Positions 1 to 7,723 of a stretch of 64,000 nucleotides of DNA are shown here, piece by piece. The notes below the pieces were generated by a model. That model saw only the letters and a program-made list of their open reading frames with translations, was not told where the DNA came from and did no database searches. The number at the start of each line of letters is the position of its first letter. Position 1 is the stretch's first letter. This DNA is from Chitinophaga cymbidii. GTDB taxonomy: Bacteria > Bacteroidota > Bacteroidia > Chitinophagales > Chitinophagaceae. The translations under genes were made by a program, and so were the position numbers. The stretch is from the NCBI RefSeq assembly GCF_007992715.1, contig NZ_BKAU01000009.1:93795-157794 (forward strand). Direction: 5' to 3'.

Positions 1-212
1 GACAATGGGTGATCAACGGAACGCCTACTGACCTGTATACGTTCAAAATGAATTATTACTGGATGATGGGGGATAACCGTCATCATTCGCTGGACTCGCG
101 GTATTGGGGTTTTGTGCCGGAAGACCATGTGGTAGGAAAAGCCTGGCTGATCTGGATGAGTTACGGTAAAGGAGGCATCCGCTGGAGCCGGTTGTTCAGA
201 ACGATTAAATAA
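1..212 (+). CDS. lepB: Signal peptidase I, C-terminal end (5' end outside window)
   Basis: Only the last 70 or so residues are present; the frame is open from the window edge. The stretch GDNRHHSLDSRYWGFV is the conserved box E of type I signal peptidases, which contains the invariant Asp-Ser-Arg segment near the active site, followed by the usual VVGKAW strand. The enzyme removes signal peptides at the outer face of the inner membrane; its Ser/Lys dyad would lie upstream of this window. The stop is 31 bases before cdd on the same strand, so the two may share a transcript. Confidence 0.93.
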   Translation, partial: QWVINGTPTDLYTFKMNYYWMMGDNRHHSLDSRYWGFVPEDHVVGKAWLIWMSYGKGGIRWSRLFRTIK

Positions 213-243
213 ACGCATTTTTATAGGTTGACAGGGGAACTTT

Positions 244-729
244 ATGGCGAAGAAGACCGCACAGATCACCTACGAAGAGCATGATGATGAAACCACCCTG
301 CGCCCGGAAGACGCATCGCTACTGCGCGCCGCGCGGGAGGCCGTGCGGGATGCCTATGCGCCGTACTCCCGCTTCCGGGTGGGCGCCATGCTGCTGATGG
401 AAAATGGCGAAATGGTGAGCGGCACCAACCAGGAAAATGCTTCCTATCCCGTGGGTATCTGCGCGGAAAGGGTGGGGCTGTCCGCCGCATCGTCCCGCTA
501 CCCCGGCATGCCGGTCAAAGCCATTGCCGTCAGCTATGATAATGAACTCGGCGCCAGCGACCGCCCAATCACGCCCTGCGGCATCTGCCGGCAAACGCTG
601 GCGGAGTACCAGCAGCGGTTTTCCGCACCCATCCGGCTCATCCTGGCCGGGCGCACCGGCAAGATCTGGGTGATCCCTGACAGTGTGGGCCTGCTGCCGC
701 TGTCTTTTTCGGCGGAGGATATGCGATAA
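244..729 (+). CDS. cdd: Cytidine deaminase
   Basis: 161 residues, the size of small homotetrameric cytidine deaminases. The zinc site is visible: ICAERVG gives the first Cys and the catalytic Glu (CAE instead of the HAE of the dimeric type), and PCGICRQ gives the other two Cys ligands. The enzyme deaminates cytidine and deoxycytidine to uridine forms in pyrimidine salvage, in the cytoplasm. The N-terminal 25 residues are acidic and poorly conserved in kind. It follows lepB closely; the reason for this pairing is not evident. Confidence 0.95.
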   Translation: MAKKTAQITYEEHDDETTLRPEDASLLRAAREAVRDAYAPYSRFRVGAMLLMENGEMVSGTNQENASYPVGICAERVGLSAASSRYPGMPVKAIAVSYDNELGASDRPITPCGICRQTLAEYQQRFSAPIRLILAGRTGKIWVIPDSVGLLPLSFSAEDMR

Positions 730-830
730 GGGAGATATAAACCTGTAGCTGGACAGACCATTTCTGATAGGATATTCGCAAAATTAACGGCAGATCAAGT
801 CCACATCATGTCCACCTCACCTCCACCTGA

Positions 831-1002
831 CCCGGCCTGTTCCTTCGGTTACCACAGGCGTTTCCCGGCTGTATTCGGTATCATTCCGACTGCGAAGGCA
901 GAATACTATCAGTGTCGGTCGCTCAGCCCTTTAAAGCCTAGGCCTTCTTCATGCCGATGCATGTTTCTCCACCCGCGAGGCTTTTCCGTTCGCATGGTGA
1001 GC
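831..1002. ncRNA. Possible structured RNA element of unknown function
   Basis: Consecutive perfect helices are seen. (1) 835-840 pairs with 854-859 (6 bp), extended across a bulge by 832-834 with 866-868; its loop contains CCTTCGG. (2) 871-875 pairs with 902-906 and encloses two hairpins, 876-878/886-888 and 890-893/898-901: a perfect three-way junction. (3) 933-939 pairs with 978-984 (7 bp) and encloses hairpin 950-954/959-963; 921-925 can close this domain with 998-1002. Which strand is transcribed is not clear, because all helices exist on both. No rRNA, tRNA, RNase P, tmRNA or SRP RNA hallmark is recognised. A remnant of a group II intron domain I is one alternative. Confidence 0.4.
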
Positions 1003-1052
1003 AATGAAATACCCCCATCGAAATAAATTTCTTTTATAAATTATTATTTAAT

Positions 1053-1060
1053 TATATTTG
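1053..1060 (+). promoter_or_regulatory. -7 box (TATATTTG) of the TPR gene
   Basis: Perfect match to the Bacteroidota TAnnTTTG box, 22 bases before the ATG at 1083. No clear -33 TTG at standard spacing was found. Confidence 0.5.
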
Positions 1061-1082
1061 ACAAGGCGATTTGCCTTTGTAT

Positions 1083-2051
1083 ATGATCCTGTACCGTATC
1101 CTGTTCCTATGCCTTCTTTCTGCGGGCGCGCCAACCGGCGACCGCGCAAAGCAACTTTATAAAGAGGGACTGCACATGAAGCGGGATGGCCGCCTCGAAG
1201 AAGCACAGCAGTGCTTTACCGCCGCTATCCGCGCAGATGGCGGGTATGTTGACGCATACCTGGAGCTGGCCGCCATATTCCGCCTGCAACAGCAGCCGGA
1301 GCCCGCGAAACAGCAGCTGCTGGCTTTGCTCGCCAACGCGCCGGAACACCCGGGGGCGTTGCGGTCACTGGCGGAGATATTCTTTGAACAGGCGGCGTAT
1401 GAAGATGCGCTGGCGTATGCTTTCAGGGCGCAGGAGCAGGGCTGCCGCGGCATGAACCGGATCATCGGCGGCAGCTATGCGAAGCTGGACCACGCCGCGG
1501 AAGCGATTGCGGCGCTCGAAAAGGCACGAAAGGAAGGGGATGATGTGCTTTGCCAGCTCGCCCGGCTGTATGCGCAGCAGGAGGATTATCCGCAAAGCAT
1601 CCGGTGTTATGAAGAAGCGTTGAAAACGGACAGCACGTCCGCCACACTATACTATGAACTCGGAATGATGCATTTTAATATGGAAAACTATCAGAAAGCC
1701 ACCGTTGCATTTGAACAGGCTGGTCAGTCAGGCAAGTCCGTTGATGCAGATCTTTATTTGAACCTGGGGATGGCATACCTTAAACAGGCCAATTATTTCG
1801 ATGCTATCCGCCATCTGAAAACCGCGCAGGCCCTGCGCCCGAAAGACATCCAGGTGATGCTCAACCTCGCCAACGCCTGCTACAAGCAGCAGGATTTCGC
1901 GCAGGCCATTACGCAATGGAACAACATTCTCATGCTGCAGCCACTGAACGCATTTGCCATGTTCATGCTTGGAAAATCGTATATCTGTTCAGGTGAGGTC
2001 GCCAAAGGCCAGGCCATCTGCGACCAGGCCATGGCATTGGGCGCAAAATGA
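1083..2051 (+). CDS. TPR-repeat protein, probably exported
   Basis: 322 residues from the ATG chosen here; an in-frame TTG at 1071 would add four residues but lies directly after the promoter box. The start MILYRILFLCLLSAGAP is a short signal peptide. The rest is a row of tetratricopeptide repeats of about 34 residues (for example AKQLYKEGLHMKRDGRLEEAQ, and SATLYYELGMMHFNMENY), which form superhelical protein-binding scaffolds. No catalytic domain. Partner unknown. The stop codon directly abuts the stop codon of the convergent argS gene with no base between and no room for a terminator. Confidence 0.8.
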   Translation: MILYRILFLCLLSAGAPTGDRAKQLYKEGLHMKRDGRLEEAQQCFTAAIRADGGYVDAYLELAAIFRLQQQPEPAKQQLLALLANAPEHPGALRSLAEIFFEQAAYEDALAYAFRAQEQGCRGMNRIIGGSYAKLDHAAEAIAALEKARKEGDDVLCQLARLYAQQEDYPQSIRCYEEALKTDSTSATLYYELGMMHFNMENYQKATVAFEQAGQSGKSVDADLYLNLGMAYLKQANYFDAIRHLKTAQALRPKDIQVMLNLANACYKQQDFAQAITQWNNILMLQPLNAFAMFMLGKSYICSGEVAKGQAICDQAMALGAK

Positions 2052-3983
2052 TCACATCCTTTCCGGAACATTGATCCCTAACAGCTTCATGCCCTGCCGG
2101 ATGGTATTGGCGGTCAGCGAGGCGATCTGCAGGCGCAGCTTCTTCCTGTCCGCCGTTTCCGCATCTCTTACGGAATAAATATACTTGCCCTGTTCTTTCT
2201 TCGCATAGAAGGAGTTGAACGTCTGGGCCAGCAGGAATGCGTAGTTGGCGATCACCGAAGGGCTCATTTCTTTTTGCGCATCTTCCAGGATGCCGTCGAA
2301 TTGCTCGCAGAGCATGATCAGCTCCTTTTCCATCGGCAACAGCTCGCCGGCGTAAGTGTAGCTTTCCAGGTCAGCCAGCTCTTCTTCGGAAAATTCACGC
2401 ATGATGGACCGGATACGGGCATGGCTATACTGGATAAAGGGACCGGTAAAGCCGTGCAGGTCGATGGATTCTTCGGGGTTGAAGATCATTTTCTTTTTAG
2501 GGTCCACTTTCAGCAGGAAGAACTTCATCGCGCCGAGGCCGATGGTATTGTGCAGTTCGCGCAGCTCTTCATCGGAGAAGCCTTTCACTTTGCCCAGCTC
2601 TTCCGTATGCGTGGCGGCGGTATTCACCATTTCATCCACCATATCGTCCGCATCCACTACCGTGCCTTCGCGGCTTTTCATCCGGCCATGCGGCAGTTCC
2701 ACCATGCCGTAGGAGAGATGGTAGATGCCCTCCGCACAAGGCTCCCCAAGCTTTTCAAGGATCAGCTTCAGCACCTTGAAGTGGTAGTTCTGCTCATCCG
2801 CCACCACATAAATGCTTTGCTCCATCTGGTAGTCGTCATACTTCAGCCGCGCCGTGCCCAGGTCCTGCGTCATATACACGGAAGTGCCGTCGCCGCGCAG
2901 CAGGAGCTTTTCATCCAGCCCGTCCGCGGTGAGGTCTATCCACACGGAGTTATCTTCTTTACGGAACAGCACGCCCTTGCGCAGCCCTTCTTCCACGAGG
3001 TCTTTCCCTAGCAGGTACGTGTTGCTTTCATAATACATTTTATCGAAATCGATGCCCAGGCGTTTGTAGGTGGCGTCAAAGCCTTCGTACACCCAGCCGT
3101 TCATCGTTTGCCAGAGCGCCCTTACTTCCGGGTTGCCCGCTTCCCACTGCTGCAGCATGATCTTCGCCTGCTGCATGATCTCCGTTTTGTTACGGCTCAG
3201 CTCCTTGATCTCGTCGGTGATCTTGGCGGACTTTTCCTTGTCGTTATGCACTTCCGGTTTTTGCAGGGCGGCGAAGAGCTTTTGCACCCGTTCTTTTTCA
3301 GCATCTTCAAAATCATGAAAATCACCTTCCAGCACGCGGGAGATGATCGGCTCCGCCTGCTCGCGCAGGATGGTCTCGAATTTCACGTAGTAGTCGCCAA
3401 CGAGGTGATCGCCTTTGATGCCGGTGCTTTCAGGCGTATCGCCATGCGCGAAGAGCTGCCATGCCAGCATGGATTTGCAGATATGGATGCCGCGGTCGTT
3501 CACCAGGTTCGCCTTGATCACTTCAAAGCCGTTGGCCTTGTAGATCTCCGCCACCGAGTACCCGAGGAAGTTGTTCCGGAGATGCCCGAGGTGAAGCGGT
3601 TTGTTGGTGTTGGGGGATGAATATTCGATCATCACCTTGCGGCCGTTGGCGGGCTTTTGCCCCGGCGTTTTGTTGGCGAATGCCGTATGCAGGTATTGCG
3701 TCCAGTATTGATGATGTATTTGCAGGTTGAGGAAGCCCTTCACCACGTTGAACCCCGCGATCAGCTCCGGGTGATTTTCGAGGAGGTATTGCCCGAGCGT
3801 TTGCCCCGTAGCTTCCGCGCTCTGACGGCTGAACTTCGTAAATGGAAATACAACGATGGTATATTCTCCCTCAAATTCGGGCTTGGTTGTGTTAACGGCA
3901 ATGTCCGCAGCAGTGAAAGCTTGCTGGTACAGGGCCTGTACAGCCGCTGCCGCGGCATTTTTAATAGCAGGAACTACACTCAT
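2052..3983 (-). CDS. argS: Arginyl-tRNA synthetase
   Basis: 643 residues, class I synthetase charging tRNA-Arg. The HIGH motif appears as HLGH in NTNKPLHLGHLRNN, and the second signature as GRMKSREGT, the KMSKS-like loop. An N-terminal Arg-tRNA-synthetase domain precedes the catalytic core and the C-terminal DALR anticodon-binding domain ends in MKLLGINVPERM, typical of the family. Monocistronic: its start is separated from the upstream ompA-like gene by a terminator. It converges tail-to-tail with the TPR gene. Confidence 0.97.
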   Translation of the reverse strand: MSVVPAIKNAAAAAVQALYQQAFTAADIAVNTTKPEFEGEYTIVVFPFTKFSRQSAEATGQTLGQYLLENHPELIAGFNVVKGFLNLQIHHQYWTQYLHTAFANKTPGQKPANGRKVMIEYSSPNTNKPLHLGHLRNNFLGYSVAEIYKANGFEVIKANLVNDRGIHICKSMLAWQLFAHGDTPESTGIKGDHLVGDYYVKFETILREQAEPIISRVLEGDFHDFEDAEKERVQKLFAALQKPEVHNDKEKSAKITDEIKELSRNKTEIMQQAKIMLQQWEAGNPEVRALWQTMNGWVYEGFDATYKRLGIDFDKMYYESNTYLLGKDLVEEGLRKGVLFRKEDNSVWIDLTADGLDEKLLLRGDGTSVYMTQDLGTARLKYDDYQMEQSIYVVADEQNYHFKVLKLILEKLGEPCAEGIYHLSYGMVELPHGRMKSREGTVVDADDMVDEMVNTAATHTEELGKVKGFSDEELRELHNTIGLGAMKFFLLKVDPKKKMIFNPEESIDLHGFTGPFIQYSHARIRSIMREFSEEELADLESYTYAGELLPMEKELIMLCEQFDGILEDAQKEMSPSVIANYAFLLAQTFNSFYAKKEQGKYIYSVRDAETADRKKLRLQIASLTANTIRQGMKLLGINVPERM

Positions 3984-4030
3984 TCTATAATTTGTTAAAG
4001 CAAAAACCGGGCGGTAAAGGTAACCCCGAT

Positions 4031-4071
4031 TTTCTTAAAAAGAAAACGACGGAGCAAACACCCCGTCGTTT
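4031..4071 (-). terminator. Intrinsic terminator of the OmpA-family gene
   Basis: 9-bp stem 4044-4052 with 4063-4071 (ACGACGG arms), followed on the minus strand by a T-rich run. It lies between the ompA-like stop and argS start and isolates the two genes. Confidence 0.8.
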
Positions 4072-4133
4072 CCCTTTATCAGCGTAAGAATGCTACAATC
4101 TGTAGAATCCCCGCTTTGTCATGTTGTCAGCTA

Positions 4134-5498
4134 TCAGTAGATCGTGAATTCCACGCGGCGGTTCTGCTGCCGTCCCGCGGCCGTTTTGTTGGTCGCGATC
4201 GGCTGCGTTTCACCGTAACCGGTAGCTTCTATCCGGCTCGGGTTCACGCCTTTACCCGTCAGGTAGGATTTCACGGATTCCGCTCTTTGTTTGGACAGGA
4301 TCATGTTGTTGTTATTGGAGCCCACATTGTCCGTATGACCGGCCAGCTTCAGGCTCAGGTTCTTCCGTTTCAGGAGGTCCGCTACTTTATCCAGTGAAGG
4401 ATAGGAGCTTGGCTTGATGTCTGACTTGCCCGTTGCAAATTCCAGGTTGGCGATCGCATCGCGCACCAGCCGGCGATCTTCGTCGGTGATGATCACCTGC
4501 ACGGGTTTCACGGTATCCGGTTTGGGCAGCGGGCAGCCGGAGCCGTCCACTTTATCGCCTTTGGCCGTACCGGGACATTTATCGAAGAGGTCGGATACGC
4601 CGTCATCATCGCTGTCAGCCTGCAGCTTCGCCACGCTGGCCGCCAGCTTCGCGTTGTTTTCCTTCTCCGCGTCCAGCTCCAGCCTCAGCTGATCGCGCTG
4701 CGCCACCAGGTCGTCATACATGACCGCGGGCGGGTTGTGCCAGGCCAGCTGCGGCTTCGCTTTACTGCCAAGCGGAAATTCCAGCCCGGCATAACCGTAG
4801 GCGTATTTGTCCTTCGACGGCGCTTTGTTGTAGCCGTCGAGGTTATCGCCGTCCAGATAGTGCATGGTATAACCGAGGTCCAGGTTCAGGCTTTCTGACA
4901 GCTTGAACTTCACGCCCGCGCCGATGGGCACATAAAATTCCTTGATCACGCCGGAAGGCTTGTATTCTGTGGTGATGCCGCCCGCCGTTGTTATTTCCGG
5001 GCTATATCCCGCCAGGCCGCCGCCGAGGGACACATACAGCTGCGCCATGCTCTTTTTGTGCAGCCAGTTGATGGTGGCAAGATTGAACACGGCGTTCAGG
5101 CTGCCGGACCATTTGAGGCTGGTCTCGAATGAAGAATAAGGGCTGTTGGGCGCTTCTCCGTTGCCCAGCTCACGGCTGTTGTCCGCCTTGAGCTTGCCGC
5201 CCACATAATCCGCGCGGAGGCTCATGAAATGTAATAACTGCCATTTTACATAAGCGCCGTAACCGTAGTTGAGCTGCCATTTGGAGAAATCGTTGCTGCC
5301 GCCGGCAAAGACCGAAGGCACCAGCACCCCGCCGTTCACGCCGATAGACCAGGTGCGGAAGTTCTTGCTGCCGCCGAAGAGGCCGCCTGATGATGTGGAA
5401 GGGGCTGCGGTTTCCGTGTCTGGCTGGGTCTGCGCCAGGGCTGCGATGGGGAGTGTGGTCAACATGCAAATGACCCATCTGATCGTGGTTCTTTTCAT
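4134..5498 (-). CDS. OmpA-family outer membrane protein
   Basis: 454 residues. Signal peptide at 1-22 ending IAALAQ; an outer-membrane beta-barrel of roughly 200 residues; a short coiled segment (LRLELDAEKENNAKLAAS); a thrombospondin-type-3 calcium loop (DSDDDGVSDLFDKCPGT); and a C-terminal OmpA/MotB peptidoglycan-binding domain with LAGHTDNVGSN and the RAESVKSYL and NRRVEFTIY elements. It should tether outer membrane to peptidoglycan. Divergent from dnaK. On the minus strand a TATAATTTG sequence lies about 40 bases upstream and resembles the -7 box with one extra base. Confidence 0.93.
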   Translation of the reverse strand: MKRTTIRWVICMLTTLPIAALAQTQPDTETAAPSTSSGGLFGGSKNFRTWSIGVNGGVLVPSVFAGGSNDFSKWQLNYGYGAYVKWQLLHFMSLRADYVGGKLKADNSRELGNGEAPNSPYSSFETSLKWSGSLNAVFNLATINWLHKKSMAQLYVSLGGGLAGYSPEITTAGGITTEYKPSGVIKEFYVPIGAGVKFKLSESLNLDLGYTMHYLDGDNLDGYNKAPSKDKYAYGYAGLEFPLGSKAKPQLAWHNPPAVMYDDLVAQRDQLRLELDAEKENNAKLAASVAKLQADSDDDGVSDLFDKCPGTAKGDKVDGSGCPLPKPDTVKPVQVIITDEDRRLVRDAIANLEFATGKSDIKPSSYPSLDKVADLLKRKNLSLKLAGHTDNVGSNNNNMILSKQRAESVKSYLTGKGVNPSRIEATGYGETQPIATNKTAAGRQQNRRVEFTIY

Positions 5499-5601
5499 AT
5501 GAAAGGTTGTTAGGTGTACACTTGTTGAAACAAATTATACGCCATTGTGTTGGCTGATCAGACATCTTTTTTATTCATATACAAGCATATGCGTATTAAA
5601 A

Positions 5602-5643
5602 CTGACATATTTTCATACATGTCAGCCTTGGCATAATCATTGA
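5602..5643 (+). promoter_or_regulatory. Sigma-54-like promoter with adjacent palindrome, upstream of dnaK
   Basis: 5629-5643 reads TGGCAT-N5-TTGA, matching the -24/-12 consensus TGGCAC-N5-TTGC with correct spacing (GG at 5630-5631, GA at 5642-5643). Directly upstream is an inverted repeat, CTGACAT at 5602-5608 and ATGTCAG at 5619-5625 with a 10-base spacer. The -12 element is about 60 bases before the dnaK ATG. The palindrome could bind an activator or a repressor; no TAnnTTTG box is present in this intergenic region on the plus strand. Confidence 0.55.
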
Positions 5644-5703
5644 CAATCCATGGGCATACCGCTTTCGGGCGGACACTGTTTCAAAAAGGAGAACATTTTA
5701 ATT

Positions 5704-7620
5704 ATGGGAAAAATCATAGGTATTGACTTAGGAACTACCAACTCTTGCGTTGCCGTCATGGAAGGTAACGAACCGGTAGTGATCGCCAACGATGAAGGCC
5801 GCCGCACTACGCCTTCCGTTGTGGCTTTTTTAAAGAACGGCGAAAGGAAGGTAGGTGACCCCGCCAAGCGTCAGGCTATCACCAACCCCCAGAACACCAT
5901 TATGTCGGTAAAACGTTTCATGGGCCGCCATTATGATGAATTATCCAACGAAATCCCTCACTGGAGCTACAAAGTAGCCAAGGGTGACAATAATACGACC
6001 CGCATCGACATAGATGGCAGATTATATACTCCGCAGGAAATCTCTGCCATGGTCCTGCAGAAAATGAAAAAAACGGCGGAAGACTACCTGGGCCAGGAAG
6101 TAACCGAAGCGGTGATCACCGTTCCGGCCTACTTCAATGACGCACAGCGCCAGGCTACCAAGGAAGCCGGCGAGATCGCCGGTCTCACCGTTCGCCGTAT
6201 CATCAACGAGCCTACCGCCGCGGCGCTGGCTTACGGGATGGACAAAAAGCATCACGACAGCATGATCGCCGTGTTTGACCTCGGCGGTGGTACTTTCGAT
6301 ATCTCCATCCTCGAACTGGGCGATGGCGTATTTGAAGTGAAAGCGACCAATGGTGACACGCACCTCGGTGGCGATGACTTCGACAAAGTGATCATGGACT
6401 GGCTGGCGGAAGAATTCAAGAAAGACGAAGCGGTAGACCTGCATAAAGATCCGATGGCATGGCAGCGCCTGAAAGAAGCATCCGAGAAAGCAAAGATCGA
6501 GCTGTCTTCCTCCCAGGAAACCGAGATCAACCTGCCTTACATCACTGCGGTAGACGGCGTGCCCAAGCACCTCGTGAAGAAGCTCACCCGCGCGAAATTC
6601 GAGCAGCTGAGCGACCGCCTCGTGGAAAGAACGCTGGAACCCTGCCGCAAAGCGCTCGCAGATTCCGGCCTGGACGTATCAAAGATCGATGAAGTGATCC
6701 TCGTAGGTGGTTCTACCCGTATCCCCCGCATCCAGGAAGTAGTGGAAAAATTCTTCGGCAAGAAACCCAACAAGGGCGTAAACCCGGATGAAGTAGTAGC
6801 GATCGGCGCAGCCATCCAGGGCGGCGTACTCACCGGTGAGGTGAAAGACGTACTGCTGCTGGACGTAACACCGCTCTCCCTCGGTATCGAAACCATGGGC
6901 GGCGTGTTCACCAAGCTCATCGAATCCAACACCACCATCCCCACCAAGAAAAGCGAAGTATTCTCTACCGCAGCAGATAACCAGCCAAGTGTGGAAATTC
7001 ACGTACTGCAGGGCGAAAGACCCATGGCAGCACAGAACAGAACGCTCGGCCGCTTTATCCTCAACGATCTGCCGCCCGCACAGCGTGGCGTGCCCAAGAT
7101 CGAAGTGGTATTCGATATAGACGCCAACGGCATCCTGCACGTAACCGCAAAAGACCAGGGCACCGGCAAGTCGCAGAACATCCGCATCGAAGCGGGCAGC
7201 GGCCTGAATAAGGACGAGATCGAAAAGATGAAGGCAGAAGCCAAGGCGAATGAAGCGGAAGACAAGGCAGCACGCGAGAAAGTGGAAAAGATCAACCAGG
7301 CAGACAGCCTCGTGTTCCAGACAGAAAAACAACTGAAAGAATACGGCGACAAGATCCCGGCTGATAAAAAAGCCCCGATCGAAGCAGCGCTGGAAAAACT
7401 GAAAACCGCGCAGCAGTCACAAGACCTCGCACAGATCGAAGCAGCCACCACAGAACTGAACACTGCATGGACCGCCGCATCTGAAGAGATCTACAAAGCG
7501 TCACAGGCACAGGGCCAACCCGGTCCCGATGCAGGCGCGCAAGCCGGCGGCCAGCAGCAACAAGGCGGGCAGCAGGGCAGCGACCAGGTGACAGACGCCG
7601 AGTTTGAAGAAGTGAAGTAA
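5704..7620 (+). CDS. dnaK: Chaperone DnaK (Hsp70)
   Basis: 638 residues from the ATG at 5704, which has AAGGAG about ten bases upstream; a longer in-frame ATG at 5650 would add a non-conserved 18-residue leader and is rejected. N-terminal ATPase begins GKIIGIDLGTTNSCVAVMEG; phosphate loops DLGGGTFDIS and VGGSTRIPRIQ are present; the substrate-binding domain starts near residue 385 (DVTPLSLGIETMGG); the lid ends in a Gln/Gly-rich tail with the conserved TDAEFEEVK end. Folds nascent and heat-damaged proteins with DnaJ and GrpE, neither of which is nearby. Monocistronic with a strong terminator. Confidence 0.98.
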   Translation: MGKIIGIDLGTTNSCVAVMEGNEPVVIANDEGRRTTPSVVAFLKNGERKVGDPAKRQAITNPQNTIMSVKRFMGRHYDELSNEIPHWSYKVAKGDNNTTRIDIDGRLYTPQEISAMVLQKMKKTAEDYLGQEVTEAVITVPAYFNDAQRQATKEAGEIAGLTVRRIINEPTAAALAYGMDKKHHDSMIAVFDLGGGTFDISILELGDGVFEVKATNGDTHLGGDDFDKVIMDWLAEEFKKDEAVDLHKDPMAWQRLKEASEKAKIELSSSQETEINLPYITAVDGVPKHLVKKLTRAKFEQLSDRLVERTLEPCRKALADSGLDVSKIDEVILVGGSTRIPRIQEVVEKFFGKKPNKGVNPDEVVAIGAAIQGGVLTGEVKDVLLLDVTPLSLGIETMGGVFTKLIESNTTIPTKKSEVFSTAADNQPSVEIHVLQGERPMAAQNRTLGRFILNDLPPAQRGVPKIEVVFDIDANGILHVTAKDQGTGKSQNIRIEAGSGLNKDEIEKMKAEAKANEAEDKAAREKVEKINQADSLVFQTEKQLKEYGDKIPADKKAPIEAALEKLKTAQQSQDLAQIEAATTELNTAWTAASEEIYKASQAQGQPGPDAGAQAGGQQQQGGQQGSDQVTDAEFEEVK

Positions 7621-7642
7621 TTATTTTTCGAGTAATAGCTAC

Positions 7643-7679
7643 AGAGGGTGTATCAAATAAGATACACCCTCTTTTTTTG
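7643..7679 (+). terminator. Intrinsic terminator of dnaK
   Basis: Perfect 12-bp stem AGAGGGTGTATC / GATACACCCTCT (7643-7654, 7661-7672) with a six-base loop, then seven T. A second small GC hairpin (7684-7699) follows without a T run. Confidence 0.95.
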
Positions 7680-7723
7680 GGTACCGGGTGGCGCCCGGTC
7701 AGTCGTTTAAGCGATTTCCCTTT

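Larger units (their letters stand above)
730..1082. other. CDS-free stretch of 353 bases between cdd and the TPR gene
   Basis: No convincing protein gene. A 72-codon open frame at 808-1026 has no recognisable motif, no start signal and sits on sequence that folds into several perfect helices (see the ncRNA entry), so I treat it as spurious. The last 60 bases are very AT-rich and carry the promoter of the TPR gene. Confidence 0.6.

Noticed and set aside
808..1026. 72-codon open frame between cdd and the TPR gene
   Set aside because: No motif, no start signal, and it lies on sequence explained better by RNA-like helices.
5650..5703. Longer dnaK start at 5650
   Set aside because: The extra residues are not part of Hsp70, the added segment overlaps the expected leader, and a good ribosome-binding site precedes 5704.
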